A stretch of 64,000 bases of DNA from Agaricus subrufescens. Its lineage: Eukaryota > Basidiomycota > Agaricomycetes > Agaricales > Agaricaceae. The position numbers and the translations under genes are program-made. The stretch is from contig CM057057.1 in assembly GCA_029945375.1 (NCBI GenBank), forward strand, positions 5,332,001 through 5,396,000, read 5' to 3'. Below are positions 9,975-21,264 of the stretch, in pieces. The notes below the pieces were generated by a model. It had not been told where the DNA came from and did no database searches. It worked only from the letters and a program-made list of their open reading frames with translations. Each line of letters opens with the position of its first letter. Position 1 is the first letter of the stretch.

Positions 9975-10571
9975 GACACCATTCAGCGGGATCGTCATGT
10001 AAGGAGGTGGTCGAATACTTGAATAGATTGTCCAAGCACAAGGCACATCTGTGTTCGGCACAATAATCCAACTTTCCACCCTCTGCTTCTTACCACCCTC
10101 CGATTTACGGAAACAAATAACACGTGTTGGAAGACACCGCGCTTTTTGGTCGTGTGTCGACATAATACCTTACAAAATCAACGGTACAGGACTATACAGT
10201 TTCAGTTCCAGAAATAACTTTACAAGCAACAACCGCACTGATATAGGCAGGCCCTCAGTATCATTGAGATCGAGCCTTTGTTCGATAATCTGCTTGCCTA
10301 CATCAAACCTCGTTGACACATACAGACCGAAGCGAGAGCTTGGTAGGCTTCAAAGTTAGGCGGACCGGTTTTCGGAGCAAGATCGAAGAGAGGAGATCTT
10401 CGTAGATATTTTTGCGTTTCCGGTCCAAAACTGCAGATGGCCAGTCAGAAGATATTTGGAGAGACGATAGAGAGCAAGAGGTGCCATCTCTAACTCGAGC
10501 CCTGAGAAACTAAGACGACGTACCGCTTCAACACCTTGTCTCACTTTCTTCCTAATATCCACGTTGGGCAC
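9975..10571 (-). pseudogene. Decayed ACL4-like TPR fragment (copy 2)
   Basis: On the minus strand, about 10300-10130 reads GKQIIEQRLDLND, then SVRLLLVKLFLELKLYSPV, then a stop, then GIMSTHDQKA. This order (a helical linker, an RL..LFLEL.LY helix and a GIM..DDQ-like helix) is what I recall from the last third of fungal ACL4 proteins. It also aligns with copy 3 at 11.8-12.0 kb. After GIMSTHDQKA the similarity breaks up. The upstream open stretch at 10571-10356 may be the degraded middle part. The stop and loss of later motifs make it a pseudogene. Confidence 0.45.
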
Positions 10572-11432
10572 AAAGTAGCTTTTCCCACTTCTCTTTAGCT
10601 AATCCATGCAACCCGATCCTGTTACTCGACATCATCTTGACGGACCTTCCCTCGAAAAATAGTCAGTCAAATGGCGCGGATCTCTGGGGACCAACCACTA
10701 CTTCAGAAGAGCCGTGGACTCAGGGCAACTTTAACGACTGGACGTATCAAATGCTCATGTCATTTGGCGCTAGTGGTGAGTGTTCCGTGGCATGAAGCAG
10801 GTGGTAGTACGATTGTGTGTTTGGGTCGTTCTCCGGCGCCAAGTAAGGCTCGAGAAGAGACATGAAATCCTCACACGAGTAACCTCGGGGAGAAGATTAT
10901 GGTTGATCAAAGTGCGTTTGTTTTCCTGTGCAACGTTACGCCATTCATCAGGACAGATCTGAAAGGAAGTGGTCAGATACTCAACTGGAATGTAGCATCC
11001 AGACACTCCAGGCACTCGCGTTTAGCCTGGTCTTCAGGTACCTTCGCTTCAATCTCGAAAAAGCCTTTTTACCTTCTCATACCCGCTAAGCGGCTTCACT
11101 CAGGCTCCCTCGCCTCTTAAGTCCCATGAGATCCTCCTTTTCTCTTTATTCCCAACAAGCGATGCAACCAAGATGGCTTCCGCAGTGGTGAACCGTACCA
11201 AAACAGGCAGTAGATCTGTCAACGTCCAACACGCCATAATAAGCCCAAGAGGATTGACGGGCCTCGCGGTTTGGTACTGCCTCCACGTGATTGTGCCACT
11301 ACATGAACATTGATTGTATGAACATTGATTGTAGTCAACGGTGTATGATGAAAGGGGGGGGGCGTAGAATGTCTCAGTATCAAAAGTGTTCCTGATGATG
11401 TTATCCATAGAGACCTGTTTAATTCGGGTCTA
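10572..11432. other. Degenerate sequence between ACL4-like copies
   Basis: Contains the segment duplicated from about 3200-3390. Minus-strand coding-like scraps also occur, for example an EPYLAPENDPNTQSYYHLL stretch near 10860-10750, which I cannot assign. A short direct repeat (caatgttcata or similar, twice) lies near 11304-11330. No intact gene is seen. Confidence 0.35.
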
Positions 11433-12500
11433 TTAGATGTACGATGTATCGCCAGTGAACAGGACGCGACCTTTGCTGACATCTTCCCATTCCTCGTCGT
11501 CTTCCTCGCTGTCCTCCTTTCCGGGCAAAGGCTCAATGCCGAGTGGGTTCAATTGACCTCCAGTTCCTAAGCGTGTTGCATGATTTAGTTTATGTGGACG
11601 GTGGTGATTAACGTGTAACTACATTCAAACTTTTAACGTTGAAAGATACAAAGAGAGGCCACGTGTACTCACCATTTTACAAGCTTCTAAGCATTCCCGT
11701 AAATGTCTCGTCAACTCTTCTTCACTGATATAATTACCCAACCTCCCGCTCGCCGCCTCCTTGACACTCTCAGACACGAGGAAAAGACATCGCCCTTCGA
11801 GATATCACGCCTCAACTTCTGGATTATACGTCGGCACAATACCCCACAGAACCACCATCGCAGGGGTCTACGATTCCAGTTCCAGAAATTACTTGAAAAG
11901 GTACAGCCGCATCGACATGAGTGGGTGCTCAAGATCATCGAGATCGAGATACTGTGTCCACACATGTTCGAGAACCTGCTTGGCCTTTGTTAAGAGACGT
12001 ACGAACCTACGAACCGAAACACGCACTTTGAGGGCATCAGAGTTAGTAAGTCCAGACTACAGGGTAATACTGAGGAGATCTTTACAGGTTGTTTTGGTTC
12101 GGTTCCTATTCAAAGCTGCAGAAGGTTTTGAAGAGACAACGAAGAGAGGGGTCCCATCTCCACCTATCCGGTGAGCACGCAGACAATGGTATTCATGGAT
12201 TCGTCTCATCTGATGGATTGCTCCTGGCTGAGACTTCGTCACTTGTTTGCCTTTGAGCTTGTGATTCTCTCCAGAGAACCACGCAAGATACGCCTATGCC
12301 GATGATGATTGTATCAAGGACTAAAAAAAGAATATCAGGCCAAGAGCAGCAAGATGGGTCGCAAGATACACTTACTTGTTTGCTGCGCCGATGCCGCCTG
12401 TCTGTGGCTCCCAGCATTTCCGGAGCCTCCACGTTCTCTGGCTTGTTCCAAGGCCCGTCTGACGAAGTGTTGCAGCGTTGGTTCATAATCGCAACGAACA
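11433..12500 (-). pseudogene. Decayed ACL4-like TPR gene (copy 3, most complete)
   Basis: The pieces are collinear on the minus strand. Near 12490-12400 is a CDYE..L block and a PENVEAPEMLG block in two frames, matching copy 1. Near 12085 is TCKDLLSI. Near 11985-11895 is AKQVLEHVWTQYLDLDD followed by MSMRLYLFK. From 11870 to 11690 is PAMVVLWGIVPTYNPEVEA, a stop, YLEGRCLFLVSESVKEA, then EELTRHLRECLEACKM up to a GT donor. A last exon near 11580-11433 reads NPLGIEPLPGKEDSEEDDEEWEDV and ends at a TAA. Where intact ACL4-like proteins have EAWYLEGW, this copy has TGA for Trp. Several frameshifts and stops show it is dead. The acidic EEWEDV tail supports the family call. Confidence 0.58.
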
Positions 12501-12629
12501 GTAAGGTCCTTGTCCTTTCAAGGAATGATGGAAGGATTAGTAACTTATGCTTACAAAGCTATTCTCACGCATATACCTCGTCCCTGTAATGCTGCATCGC
12601 CTCCGCCGACTTTTCTGTCTTCCAACACC

Positions 12630-13712
12630 ATGGGTAATGACGGAGGAAGCATTCCAGACCGACGCGACCTAGTCAGGACGAAAGCAAAGGTAAAATGTTT
12701 ATTATCCCGGTCATTTTATCCGATTACTGACTAGTATCGATAGGCTGAACAAGCAGACAAAGCCAACCAAACTCGAGCACAGTGGTACTTCTGTGCGTTA
12801 TCAAAGGTATGTTTCAATCAATCGAGCTGACCGACGGCCGTAAATTTGTTGACTACTTTTGGTCTTAGCGCAAATTGCAGGAGCCAATAGTTGCGTGTGC
12901 TCTGGGGAAACTTTATAATAAGGATTCGATAATAGAATACCTATTGGACAAATCGGCTTATGGAGACGGGGAGATTATATGCGGTCACATTCAGTCCCTG
13001 AAGGTATGTTCACGTCAGTTTATAAGCTGTCGCTCTCAACCCGATGTTCTCGCTTGTAGGATGTCAAGCAATTAAAATTGACACCGAATCCCGCAAAGTC
13101 TCACGCAAAGCAATCTTTGGACGATGGCAAGGAGCGCGCACAGTTTGTCTGCCCGCTGACCATGAAAGAAATGAACGGTTCTCATCCCTTCGTCTACCTT
13201 CGGACATGCGGTTGCGTCCTCTCGCTCGCCGGTTTGAAGGCGATGACAGCTTCCGGTAGCCCTAAAGACACTCAAAATGATGATCTTGATCTTTGCCCGC
13301 AATGCCAGAAAAAGTTCTCCCGTACAGACGACTTGATCACTCTTAACCCATCCGAAGAGGAAGCAGAGCGATTACGTGAAATCATGAACCGTCGGAAGCT
13401 GTTGGAGCCGACTAAAAAAGCGAAAAAGCGCAAAGCTGCTGCAACGGAAGAAGAACCGCCCAAAAAGAAGCAAGAGACTCTAACACGACCAGCAATCAAT
13501 TCCTCCACCGCTTCCAGCAAGGCGGTAGCTAGTGAACTTGCGATGCAAGAGGTCAAGAGAAAGGCTGAAATGAGTGCTGCAGTGAAAAGTTTGTATGGAG
13601 ATGGACGGCCGAAACAGAAGGAAACATTCTTAACACGCGGTACTTTTCCGAGAGTGAGTTGTTGTTCTTTATGTAATTTATTCAATCTTACCTACTCGAC
13701 CAGGTGGGTTAG
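12630..13712 (+). CDS. rtf2: Replication termination factor 2 (Rtf2-type RING protein)
   Basis: Five exons: 12630-12689, 12744-12806, 12869-13003, 13060-13653 and 13704-13712. All introns are GT-AG of 50-62 nt, and the joined CDS is 861 nt, 286 residues. The start MGNDGGSIPDRRDLV is the Rtf2 N-terminus. The first zinc-binding half (WYFCALSKRKLQEPIVACALGKLYNKD) is followed by the second (CPLTMKEMNGSHPFVYLRTCGCV ... LCPQCQKKF). A basic, lysine-rich linker and the ending FLTRGTFPR complete the family pattern. Rtf2 acts in the nucleus at stalled replication forks and has links to splicing and ubiquitin/SUMO biology. The last coding exon is a 9 nt micro-exon carrying two residues and the stop. If the final 50 nt intron is retained, translation continues into a different tail. 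Confidence 0.9.
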
Positions 13713-14191
13713 CATGCTTATTCCTTATATTCGGGTCTCCGCCGGTGTATTTTGTGTGTGTACTATGTAGAATATAACTTATATTGGCTCACTCATTCAA
13801 CACATGATTTCATTCAGAAACCAGATGCAACATGATCTAGCTAGCGGTGTTGATAACCCCAGAGGGGGTTGAACGCATGAAACCCATATGTGGCCCCAAT
13901 ACGTCCCTCTCTCTCGGTCTCCATCCATCTAAAAAATTTCGCCTAGGATCAAGCTCAGCATACGATCCCAAGCTTTGAATAGACCACACCTACGACTACT
14001 ATCCGAAGCCACCGCCTTCAAATCGCGAATGGGTCGGATTATTCCCCAGTATTTAGTCTGCACCGAAGGGTTAGATGCAATCTCGATATGGTCAATATAG
14101 TTCGATCCTGGATGATCCCACCCTAGCCAAAATTCAAAATAATTAAGCCCTCTGAAAGGGAGCTCGGACTCGTTTATAACTCACGAGTCCC
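13713..14191. other. Intergenic, no gene seen
   Basis: 3' region of the Rtf2 gene and promoter region of the hydrolase gene. AT-rich, with no recognisable feature apart from pyrimidine-rich stretches. Confidence 0.4.
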
Positions 14192-15308
14192 ATGAATGGT
14201 GGCGTTAGTCTCTTTCGTCTCCCTCTTCCAAATTTTCGCAACAACTCCTCCCACTCCCGAGAGCGTTTTGATATCATGTCCTTGGAAAGATTCAGACGAT
14301 ATGAACCTCGTTTAATTGCCTCTGCCGACGGGACCAAGATATATGCCGACGCAATCGGCAACCGTACACCTGGCCTTCCAACGATTGTCATGATACCTGG
14401 CTTTGCAATGGTCAAAGCTGCGTTTAATCCTATATTCGATGACAATCGGTGGAATTCAAAAGCATTCCTCGTAAGTGACATCGAACATATTATTGATGTC
14501 AGTTCCAAGTACTGAAAAAGAGGGTCTATTCTTTATTTCTAGGTGAGATACGACACTCGAGGACAAGGGAAGAGCGGGAAACCCTCGACCGACGAAGCTT
14601 GGGAGTCAGAAAGGTTTTCGGAAGATTTCGAGGCTGTTTGTCATGAGTTTGATATTACGAATGCCTTTGTTATGGGGTGGAGCCTTGGCGGTACGTTGTA
14701 TTTTATTTGAACCCTGAAAGGTTTGCAAAGTGCTGATACCAAGGATTCTTGTTTCCGTTGCCATTCTTTCCATAACAGCATCCAATTTCATAGATATCGT
14801 AAATCATTGCAAAACCATCACTATTCAAGGTCTCATCAACGTCGGTGGACTTCCTTACTTGGACACTACTATCCTCACGCATATACTCAATCCAAATTCT
14901 TTGGCTATCTTCGCTGGCCTTTCGCAATCCACCGATTCCGAGGCATTCAAAAAGTCCAGGCTCCAACTCGCGTCGTGGTTATCAGATTACCTCACGCCTA
15001 ATATGAATAGGACCCTTCTCGACGGAATGGCACTCGTACCTAAAGATCTCGCAGTTAGGTTGACCAGACGTACTCAAGATCCGGCGAAAATGTTACGGTT
15101 GGGCCAAGAGGGTAAACTCAATCTTGCCGTGATAGTGGGCGAACGGGACAAGTTTTTTATGGCTGGCAGTGTTAAGGAAGTATTTGAAGGGCTCGACTGG
15201 AGGAATATGGAGTTCAAAATTATCCAAGGAGCAGATCATATGGCTTGGATTTCTAGGCCGAATGAATTTAGAGATAGTATACTGACGTGGATCGAAGGAT
15301 GTAAGTAG
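14192..15308 (+). CDS. Alpha/beta-fold hydrolase
   Basis: Three exons: 14192-14470, 14543-14690 and 14779-15308. The GT-AG introns are 72 and 88 nt, and the CDS is 957 nt, 318 residues. The family core is ADGTKIYADAIGN, TIVMIPGF (oxyanion strand) and VRYDTRGQGKSGKP. The nucleophile elbow G-W-S-L-G is built across the exon 2-3 junction. An Asp (VGERDKFF) and a His (GADHMAW) complete a Ser-Asp-His triad. It should be a soluble esterase or related hydrolase; the substrate cannot be read from sequence. I chose the first ATG. A second in-frame ATG at 14276 (MSLERFRRYEPRL) would remove 28 polar residues and may be the true start. An exon 3 acceptor nearer the donor would break the frame. Confidence 0.8.
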
Positions 15309-15435
15309 CATAGCTCGTATGCGACGATGATACATCAATTTATCTATATACAATGAACATACCCTTACCTCGGCCACGCGGTGGCCCTCATGGAACGAAC
15401 CCTCTATCATCAAGATTTTCAAACGAAAAAAGGGA

Positions 15436-17705
15436 TCACGAGCCCAGCCCGAAATCGACACTAACAACAGTCGAGGACCTCGCTACTTACAATCAGTACC
15501 CAAATATCCGAAATGAAAGTACACCCTCGGGCTTACCATTATTATCGTAATACTCACTACCCTTTTGATATCCATCCTCACATTTCATCTGAGTCTCGTA
15601 ATCGCTCGAGATAGATCCAGTTGGGGTCATTTCAACATGCCAATTCAACCAAATTGCGGTTGAAGTCATTTGTAGGCATGAAACTTCAAGTAGAAAACTG
15701 GGGTTGTTCAACGTTGCTACTCTTTGAACATGGATTTGCGGAGCCGTATCGAAATCATCCGGAGCCGGGAACGTGGGGTGGATGATGTAAAGACCCCAAG
15801 ACTATACCGAAGCATGTAGATTAGCCAACATGATAGTAATTGAAAGGTACTGGATGCGTACAGTTACAGCGGCGATCCTGCCATGTTCGTAAGCAAGATA
15901 TATTGATTCCGAACTCGAAGACAGGGCATTCAGTCGTATATCAATCATGATCTCGTTGACGTCTTCGACACGATCATTGATGATTCTTTCGAAATATGGT
16001 ATAATCATCAAGCGTCCCTTTGGACCAAGTATCGCTAGATGCTTGCCACAAGGCGAAACGTGTACTGCGTTGTATGTCAGTCTCCGATAAACTAGATCCA
16101 TAAGAAACGAGTACCGACCCGCCACACAAGTCTGGATCGAGCTATAGCGGATAAGTTGGGATGACAATTCAGATGTCATCGGCATCTCCACCCTGTGCTT
16201 CACCACCACTTTTTCTGGATGTCGCCACCTACCGGGGACGAGATATATTTGCCTGTTACCTAGTTCTCCCCCCTCTCCTTCATCGTTCTCAGTTGCCCAT
16301 CCATCGGAATCGTCGTCGGAATGTTCGTCGGATTCATCCAATGTGTCGTCTTCAAGTTCAGGAGATACCAAGCCCGGAGACTCCATATTCAATTCCTCTT
16401 CCTCGACATATTTGACTTGATACAACCATTTCCCTCGGAGTCTGAGATTGGATTGGAAGAGTGCCATCGCACAAAAAGCCGTTTGGGACCCCTCCGATGA
16501 ATTTGATTGCGCCGTCGTCATTGACGGATCGGGAAGAGGGTGACGTCGAAAGACTTTAATACATCGTTTACCACAAACGATCGCATACTTGTCGTTCACA
16601 TCGACATAGCGAACCCCATCAAGCAAGTTGTCGCTGTTAAAGGGTAAAGTACCTTGCATACCGCGCGAAGCAGGTACCTGTAACTCAGTATCATCCATCC
16701 TTTCCAACAACTTCCCGGTCCTCACATCCCACATGAAGAGGCACTCGCTTCCAGCTGACACTAATGTCGGGAAGGCCAGCCTATAAGCGCTTGTGTGAAT
16801 ACCTTCAATAGGCCGGATGAGTGCATGTGGAACGAATCTGAATCGACATCCAGGGGCCGAATATAAGTGTTCCCAGCTGAGTTGACGTTCATCAGGTTGA
16901 GACTCAGGTACAACCTCATACGGTTCTGGAGCCCGTAAAGCGGGATCGTTACTGACAAGTCGCCAAATTTCCTTCATGCTGTCGTAGCGATCGAAAACAA
17001 GAAAGCCATTCGCATATTCGCAATGCGCGTGGGGACGGATTCGGGGCTATCAAAATTCTTCTGATGAGCTGTCAACGTTAGGGATAAATGAGGCTAGTTA
17101 TTTACGGAGTCTATAATCCACATTGGCGTTCCGTTCTCGATGTCAGCGACCACGAGCCTGCCAGAGTTGGGGTTGGGGATGAAGAATTGGAAGATGGCCT
17201 GCGACCCATGAGTCGTGATGAAAAATCCCCGCTCTTCGTCGACTTTGATACGATGCACGTTGGGAGGATACTCATTATAGAGGCTTTTGGTCCGTGACGG
17301 CCCTCTGCCAAGCCAACTGCGTCGAATGTCACATGCCCTGCGACCTGATGCTAGGTTTGAATAAGGCAGTACTGCCAATAACGGCCACTCACAAAATTGC
17401 TTCCAGGTGTTTGCTTCTCCCAGAAACCTGCTCGAAACAAGACCGCGAGGTAATATTTCGGAGAAAAGCAAGTCGCCGTGGGGAATTAACTGCGAATTGG
17501 GATGTGCAGCAGCCTGGCGGTATACGGCGGATTCGCACTCGTCTATAAGAGCTTTGAAGGCCCTGCAAGTCAGGATACATGCCAGCAGATCGGGGAGTGG
17601 CAGGTAGACGACGATCGCCAACAACAGCTCAGGAGGAAGGTTCAGGAGCATGCTGAGTGACGAGTGGGGTGGGAACAAGTCTGATGTTCTTTGAATGGAT
17701 GTCAT
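15436..17705 (-). CDS. F-box protein with long substrate-binding region
   Basis: Exons 17705-17393, 17344-17106, 17046-16119, 16064-15862 and 15801-15493 join to 1992 nt, 663 residues. An F-box near residues 20-65 (LPPELLLAIVVYLPLPDLLACILTCRAFKAL) should bind Skp1 in an SCF ubiquitin ligase. The rest resembles the repeat-like C-terminal regions of agaricomycete F-box proteins, with strands such as YAIVCGKRCIKVF and VHVSPCGKHLAILG, and a Glu/Asp-rich insert around 16350-16270. Introns of 48 nt (17345-17392) and 54 nt (16065-16118) are multiples of three and free of stops. They were called from donor and acceptor sites and because removal restores CRRACDIRRSWLG and CVAVHVSPCG. The 3' end is uncertain: an optional 51 nt intron after the final YYDNN would move the stop from 15493 to 15436. 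Confidence 0.75.
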
Positions 17706-17735
17706 ATAATATTATGTTGTATTATGTCATACAAC

Positions 17736-18434
17736 TCATTCATATGCCGAATTCAGAAATTTGAGCAGCTCTTCGCGTTTCGCATCTCGTTCGTCGTCTC
17801 CTCGATCCTTCTTCACCTTCAGCTTGATCTACACATCGTCAACACACCGGAAAACGACAGAATCTAAGCGTCTCACCTTTTTCCCTGTCAACACGCTACG
17901 CTTAGAGTCATCTCTATCCCTATCTTTGTGTCGTCCTTTCTTTTGCGACGAGCTTCGGTGCTTTCGACTTTGCCGATCTTTCTTTTCGTCTACAGATGCA
18001 GACCGAGACCGAGACCTCCGCCGTTTGCTTGAGCGATGATGATGATATGAATCCCTCGAGGAACTGCGAGACGACCGGGAGCGATTTGAAAAATTCCTTG
18101 AACGGATTGAACCAGACTTGGAGAGGGAGCGTCCACGGCTTTCGTGGTGGCTGTAAGTATGGTCGCTCGACCGGTCTTCTGAAGTTTCATCTGTATCTCT
18201 TGCTTTGGCTTTAGAATAAGACTTGTCTTCGTAGTTATTTTCGTCAAGACGGCTATGTCGCCTAGAGTGTCTTTTGCCTGATTCGTCGTCACGGTGATGT
18301 AATTTCCGGGAAGCGTATCCATCCGAGCTGTGCCTAGTTTCGGTAATGTGCTCCCGTGGCTGGTGAGAATGGTGACCGTCGTCGCGATCTCGTCTGCGGG
18401 AGTCTTGGGTGTTGCGCCACCCCCTATGCCGCAT
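17736..18434 (-). CDS. Arg/Ser-rich nuclear protein
   Basis: Two exons, 18434-17877 and 17828-17736, split by a 48 nt GT-AG intron; 216 residues. The protein is low-complexity, with RS, RD, HH and SR repeats (for example SKRRRSRSRSASVDEKKDR) and then a short ordered tail, KKDRGDDERDAKREELLKFL, ending NSAYE. RS domains are typical of splicing factors and other nuclear RNA-processing proteins, so a nuclear role is likely. No RNA-binding domain is visible, and I cannot name the family from the tail alone. It lies tail-to-head behind the F-box gene on the same strand, with only 30 bp between its stop and the F-box start, so their transcripts may overlap. Confidence 0.65.
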
Positions 18435-18640
18435 ATCAGGGGAGTGTGCCTAGTCATTGCCAACGGTCCAATTCCTTCAAACATCAGGGTTGCGCACTAA
18501 CCAACAGAAGATTCACGTACGGAATCAGCTCCGACGTCACTTCGCGAATGACTAGCTCCCTCGTCAACGAGTTGAGCCCGAAATTCGGTCAAAGCATCTC
18601 TTCCCGAATTACTTTTCTGTTAACCAAAAGTAGTTAAACC

Positions 18641-19189
18641 GTGCATCCAATCCAGAGTCCATTAGCCTCACCTTTTCTCTCCTTCGTGAACTATATCCAT
18701 GGCCTTCTAGATCCGAGTCTACATTCCGGTGTCTCCGTTTCTTCCCATATCCTGCAAGACGTCACATACATCGGTAGCATGTGTTCAGGAAGTATTCCGG
18801 ATATCGAGGGGTATGTCGACGAGGATATGAGTTTTCCGGTGAGCCAGACGAAGAAATGCATATTCACCTTGGTCATGATACTTGTGGCCACTGCTCATTT
18901 GTGCAGGAGTAGAAAGCTGAGTCTTGTGCCGGCCGAAGGAGCACCTCAGTTGTTGTCTGAGTTTGAAACTTTAATCTCAGAAATTTATCCCGATCATGTA
19001 TCTCTCCCGTCAATAAATACTCTACATTTTACACGCAAATTTTCTTATGGAATTATTTTTTTTGAATCTCCACGACCGCCGCATGAGAGAAGAATTACGA
19101 AGAAACTTTTGCCTTTGCTTTTTTTGTCCAGAACCTTCGGAATCAATCTCATCTTAGGCTCGTTTCTTTCATATCACTACGAATGCTAA
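18641..19189 (+). CDS. Hypothetical protein, possibly an orphan gene
   Basis: A 182-codon single open frame with ATG at 18641. It has one hydrophobic segment near residues 73-88 (CIFTLVMILVATAHLC) and a second near the C-terminus. No family motif is recognised. Nearby GT and AG sites could split it, and it could equally be non-coding. It starts 206 bp from the divergent RS-protein gene, which is compatible with a shared promoter. Confidence 0.3.
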   Translation: MHPIQSPLASPFLSFVNYIHGLLDPSLHSGVSVSSHILQDVTYIGSMCSGSIPDIEGYVDEDMSFPVSQTKKCIFTLVMILVATAHLCRSRKLSLVPAEGAPQLLSEFETLISEIYPDHVSLPSINTLHFTRKFSYGIIFFESPRPPHERRITKKLLPLLFLSRTFGINLILGSFLSYHYEC

Positions 19190-19660
19190 TCAATGACTAA
19201 TAGTTACTGATCTGATTATTTGTGTAATCAAATAATATCCTTCCCCCCGAGCTTGCCTTCCAGTAAACTTACCGTAAGATTTTACCTGAGCCGTACGTTT
19301 GTATCCTCTGATCCTTTCCAAAAAAACTCCACGAAGGAAGAACTGCAATGATATTCAAGGTAACTGAGCATTGTTCAAGTAGTCATTTTGAGGCGGCCGG
19401 TTATCAAGTACGAAAACATTTGAGGCATGAGAACAGTTGCAACACAACTTCACTTCCATCTGTAGCTATCACTGAACACACGATTTGAATTCAGTTGTTT
19501 GGAGACCTTACAACAAAACATAGTTCCCAAGGAGGCGTCATTAATTAGCTGCGTAATCAATATATAAAAAAGATCATTGACATTGGTGCCAGAGAAATAT
19601 AGCAGGCGCGTTCTCTCGCGACCACTGGTACGTATCATTCAGAGAATCCAACAATTATTG
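19190..19660. other. Intergenic, no gene seen
   Basis: AT-rich sequence downstream of the small GPI-type gene. No motif or repeat seen. Confidence 0.4.
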
Positions 19661-20372
19661 TCAGGCGACTAGCGAGATAGCCCCAACGATAAACGGCAAA
19701 CTTATCAGATGACAAGCACCCAAGATGTTGCTCCGACCTAAAGCTCCTGAATCTTGCGTCTGGCCGGGAATACTTGCAGTCTCTGTTAGAGTATAAACAG
19801 GTATCAATGAACCTGAATATGTAGTAGCCAACGTCATCCCAAACAGGTCTTGGGTCTGTACACAGGAACCTGCTGTTATTCCTTGGAAATTACAAGATTG
19901 GATGATCTGGTCCTCAGGATGGGGAGAAACTCGTGGGTCGTTAACCGAAGCATGTCCCACCAAACCCGAAGCGTCCTCCTCAATGGTCCCTTCAATAATT
20001 AACGACTGCAATTCAATCATGTGTAAATTATAAATATCATAAAATAACTTACACGTGAGTGTTGCTGGTGGAGGGGTGCCAGTACTTGTCGTGTCAGAAT
20101 AGAAAACAACCACTTCAGTCGGAACTATTTCTTCGACGTATGTAGTTTTTCCATCCTCACCAACCCCAACCGGTGAGATGGCAACCGAGACTCCGTCGGA
20201 TACGAAATGAGCGGCAGTAGGTTTCGGTACTGCCACTTCGTAGAGGGTGATAGTAGCAGAAAAGACTCCTTATACAAAGCACAAAAGTCCACCACGAACC
20301 ATCAACTCAGCAATAGCAAGGCTTACCGAGGGAGAACGATAGCAAGAACAAGGTATTAAGGAGGGTCTTCAT
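19661..20372 (-). CDS. Small secreted protein with predicted GPI anchor (tandem copy 1)
   Basis: Exons 20372-20327, 20268-20053 and 19989-19661 with introns of 58 and 63 nt; 591 nt, 196 residues. Residues 1-20 (MKTLLNTLFLLSFSLGVFSA) form a signal peptide. The mature part is Thr/Ser-rich with four or so Cys, for example IIQSCNFQGITAGSCVQTQD. The C-terminus is a short Ser/Gly segment followed by a hydrophobic end, LPFIVGAISLVA, as in GPI-anchored cell wall proteins. The second intron's acceptor was chosen because it gives TWTIEEDASGL, matching TYTIVEDASGL of the neighbour. It probably sits on the cell surface; the function is unknown. The neighbour at 21265-21989 is a tandem paralog with the same exon structure. 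Confidence 0.72.
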
Positions 20373-21264
20373 CGTCAATTTGAATGGTGGACCAGGATCT
20401 GTTTACATCCTTATTGTAATTAAAGTCCCTCGAGAAGTTAGCCACAGCCTCAGGGAAAAGGCTGTGAGCCACCAAAGGTGTACCATGCTTGCTGATAACC
20501 TTCAATTCAATGAGCTCCCACGCTGCCACTGGTGGTTGCGCCCTGTCCCCGCATGCACAACTGGTCAACGGTTCAACAATGCTCCACACATGACGGTCTA
20601 TGCTGTGCATACCCAATATACATGATTTCTTCGGGATCAAATGGAAAAGTATATTCAATCTACTTGTTGATGGGGACGATGTCTGCCACTGTCTCATTAT
20701 ATCAAGTACAAGGGCGCTGGACGTGAGAGTACGAAAGAGTAATAGAAAGTAGAAGGAAGGCTGGGGGATGATACCACAGACAGGTAAAGTAAGGGAAAAG
20801 AATCTGGGGGAAAGGTGAATATATATATATGAACTGAGAGGAGTTTGGTACAGCTGAAAAAGAGTGGTATAGATAACGAGTAGAGATATAAAGCGGAGGT
20901 TGATACGTAGACGAATTAGAACTGTTTTTCATCTTGTTCTATCCACCTTTGTTTCAGGCCGGAAATTCGGGCGGTTTTGGTTGGAGTATGGTTCCAAGGC
21001 CACACTACTAATTACATGAGTAGGCGTTCTTGTAACTAGATCGGTCATTGGAAACCACCCATTATTGCCTTAAAAAACTCACTTTGACTTAGACCATTCG
21101 GAATTCCATTCACAAGACATCAATAGTGCCATTTCTGTCTCCCAAAATGGTCGTAGAGAACTTATGCAAATAATCCATGGAAACACTCATTATTCCCGGA
21201 GACACATAAGCATATCCTCCTGTAGCCAGGTACATACGACGTTCACAGATCGTAACAATTATGA
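20373..21264. other. Intergenic between the tandem GPI-type genes
   Basis: Upstream region of copy 1 and downstream region of copy 2. There is a short (at)n run near 20820-20830. Short open frames on both strands show no family features. Confidence 0.4.
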
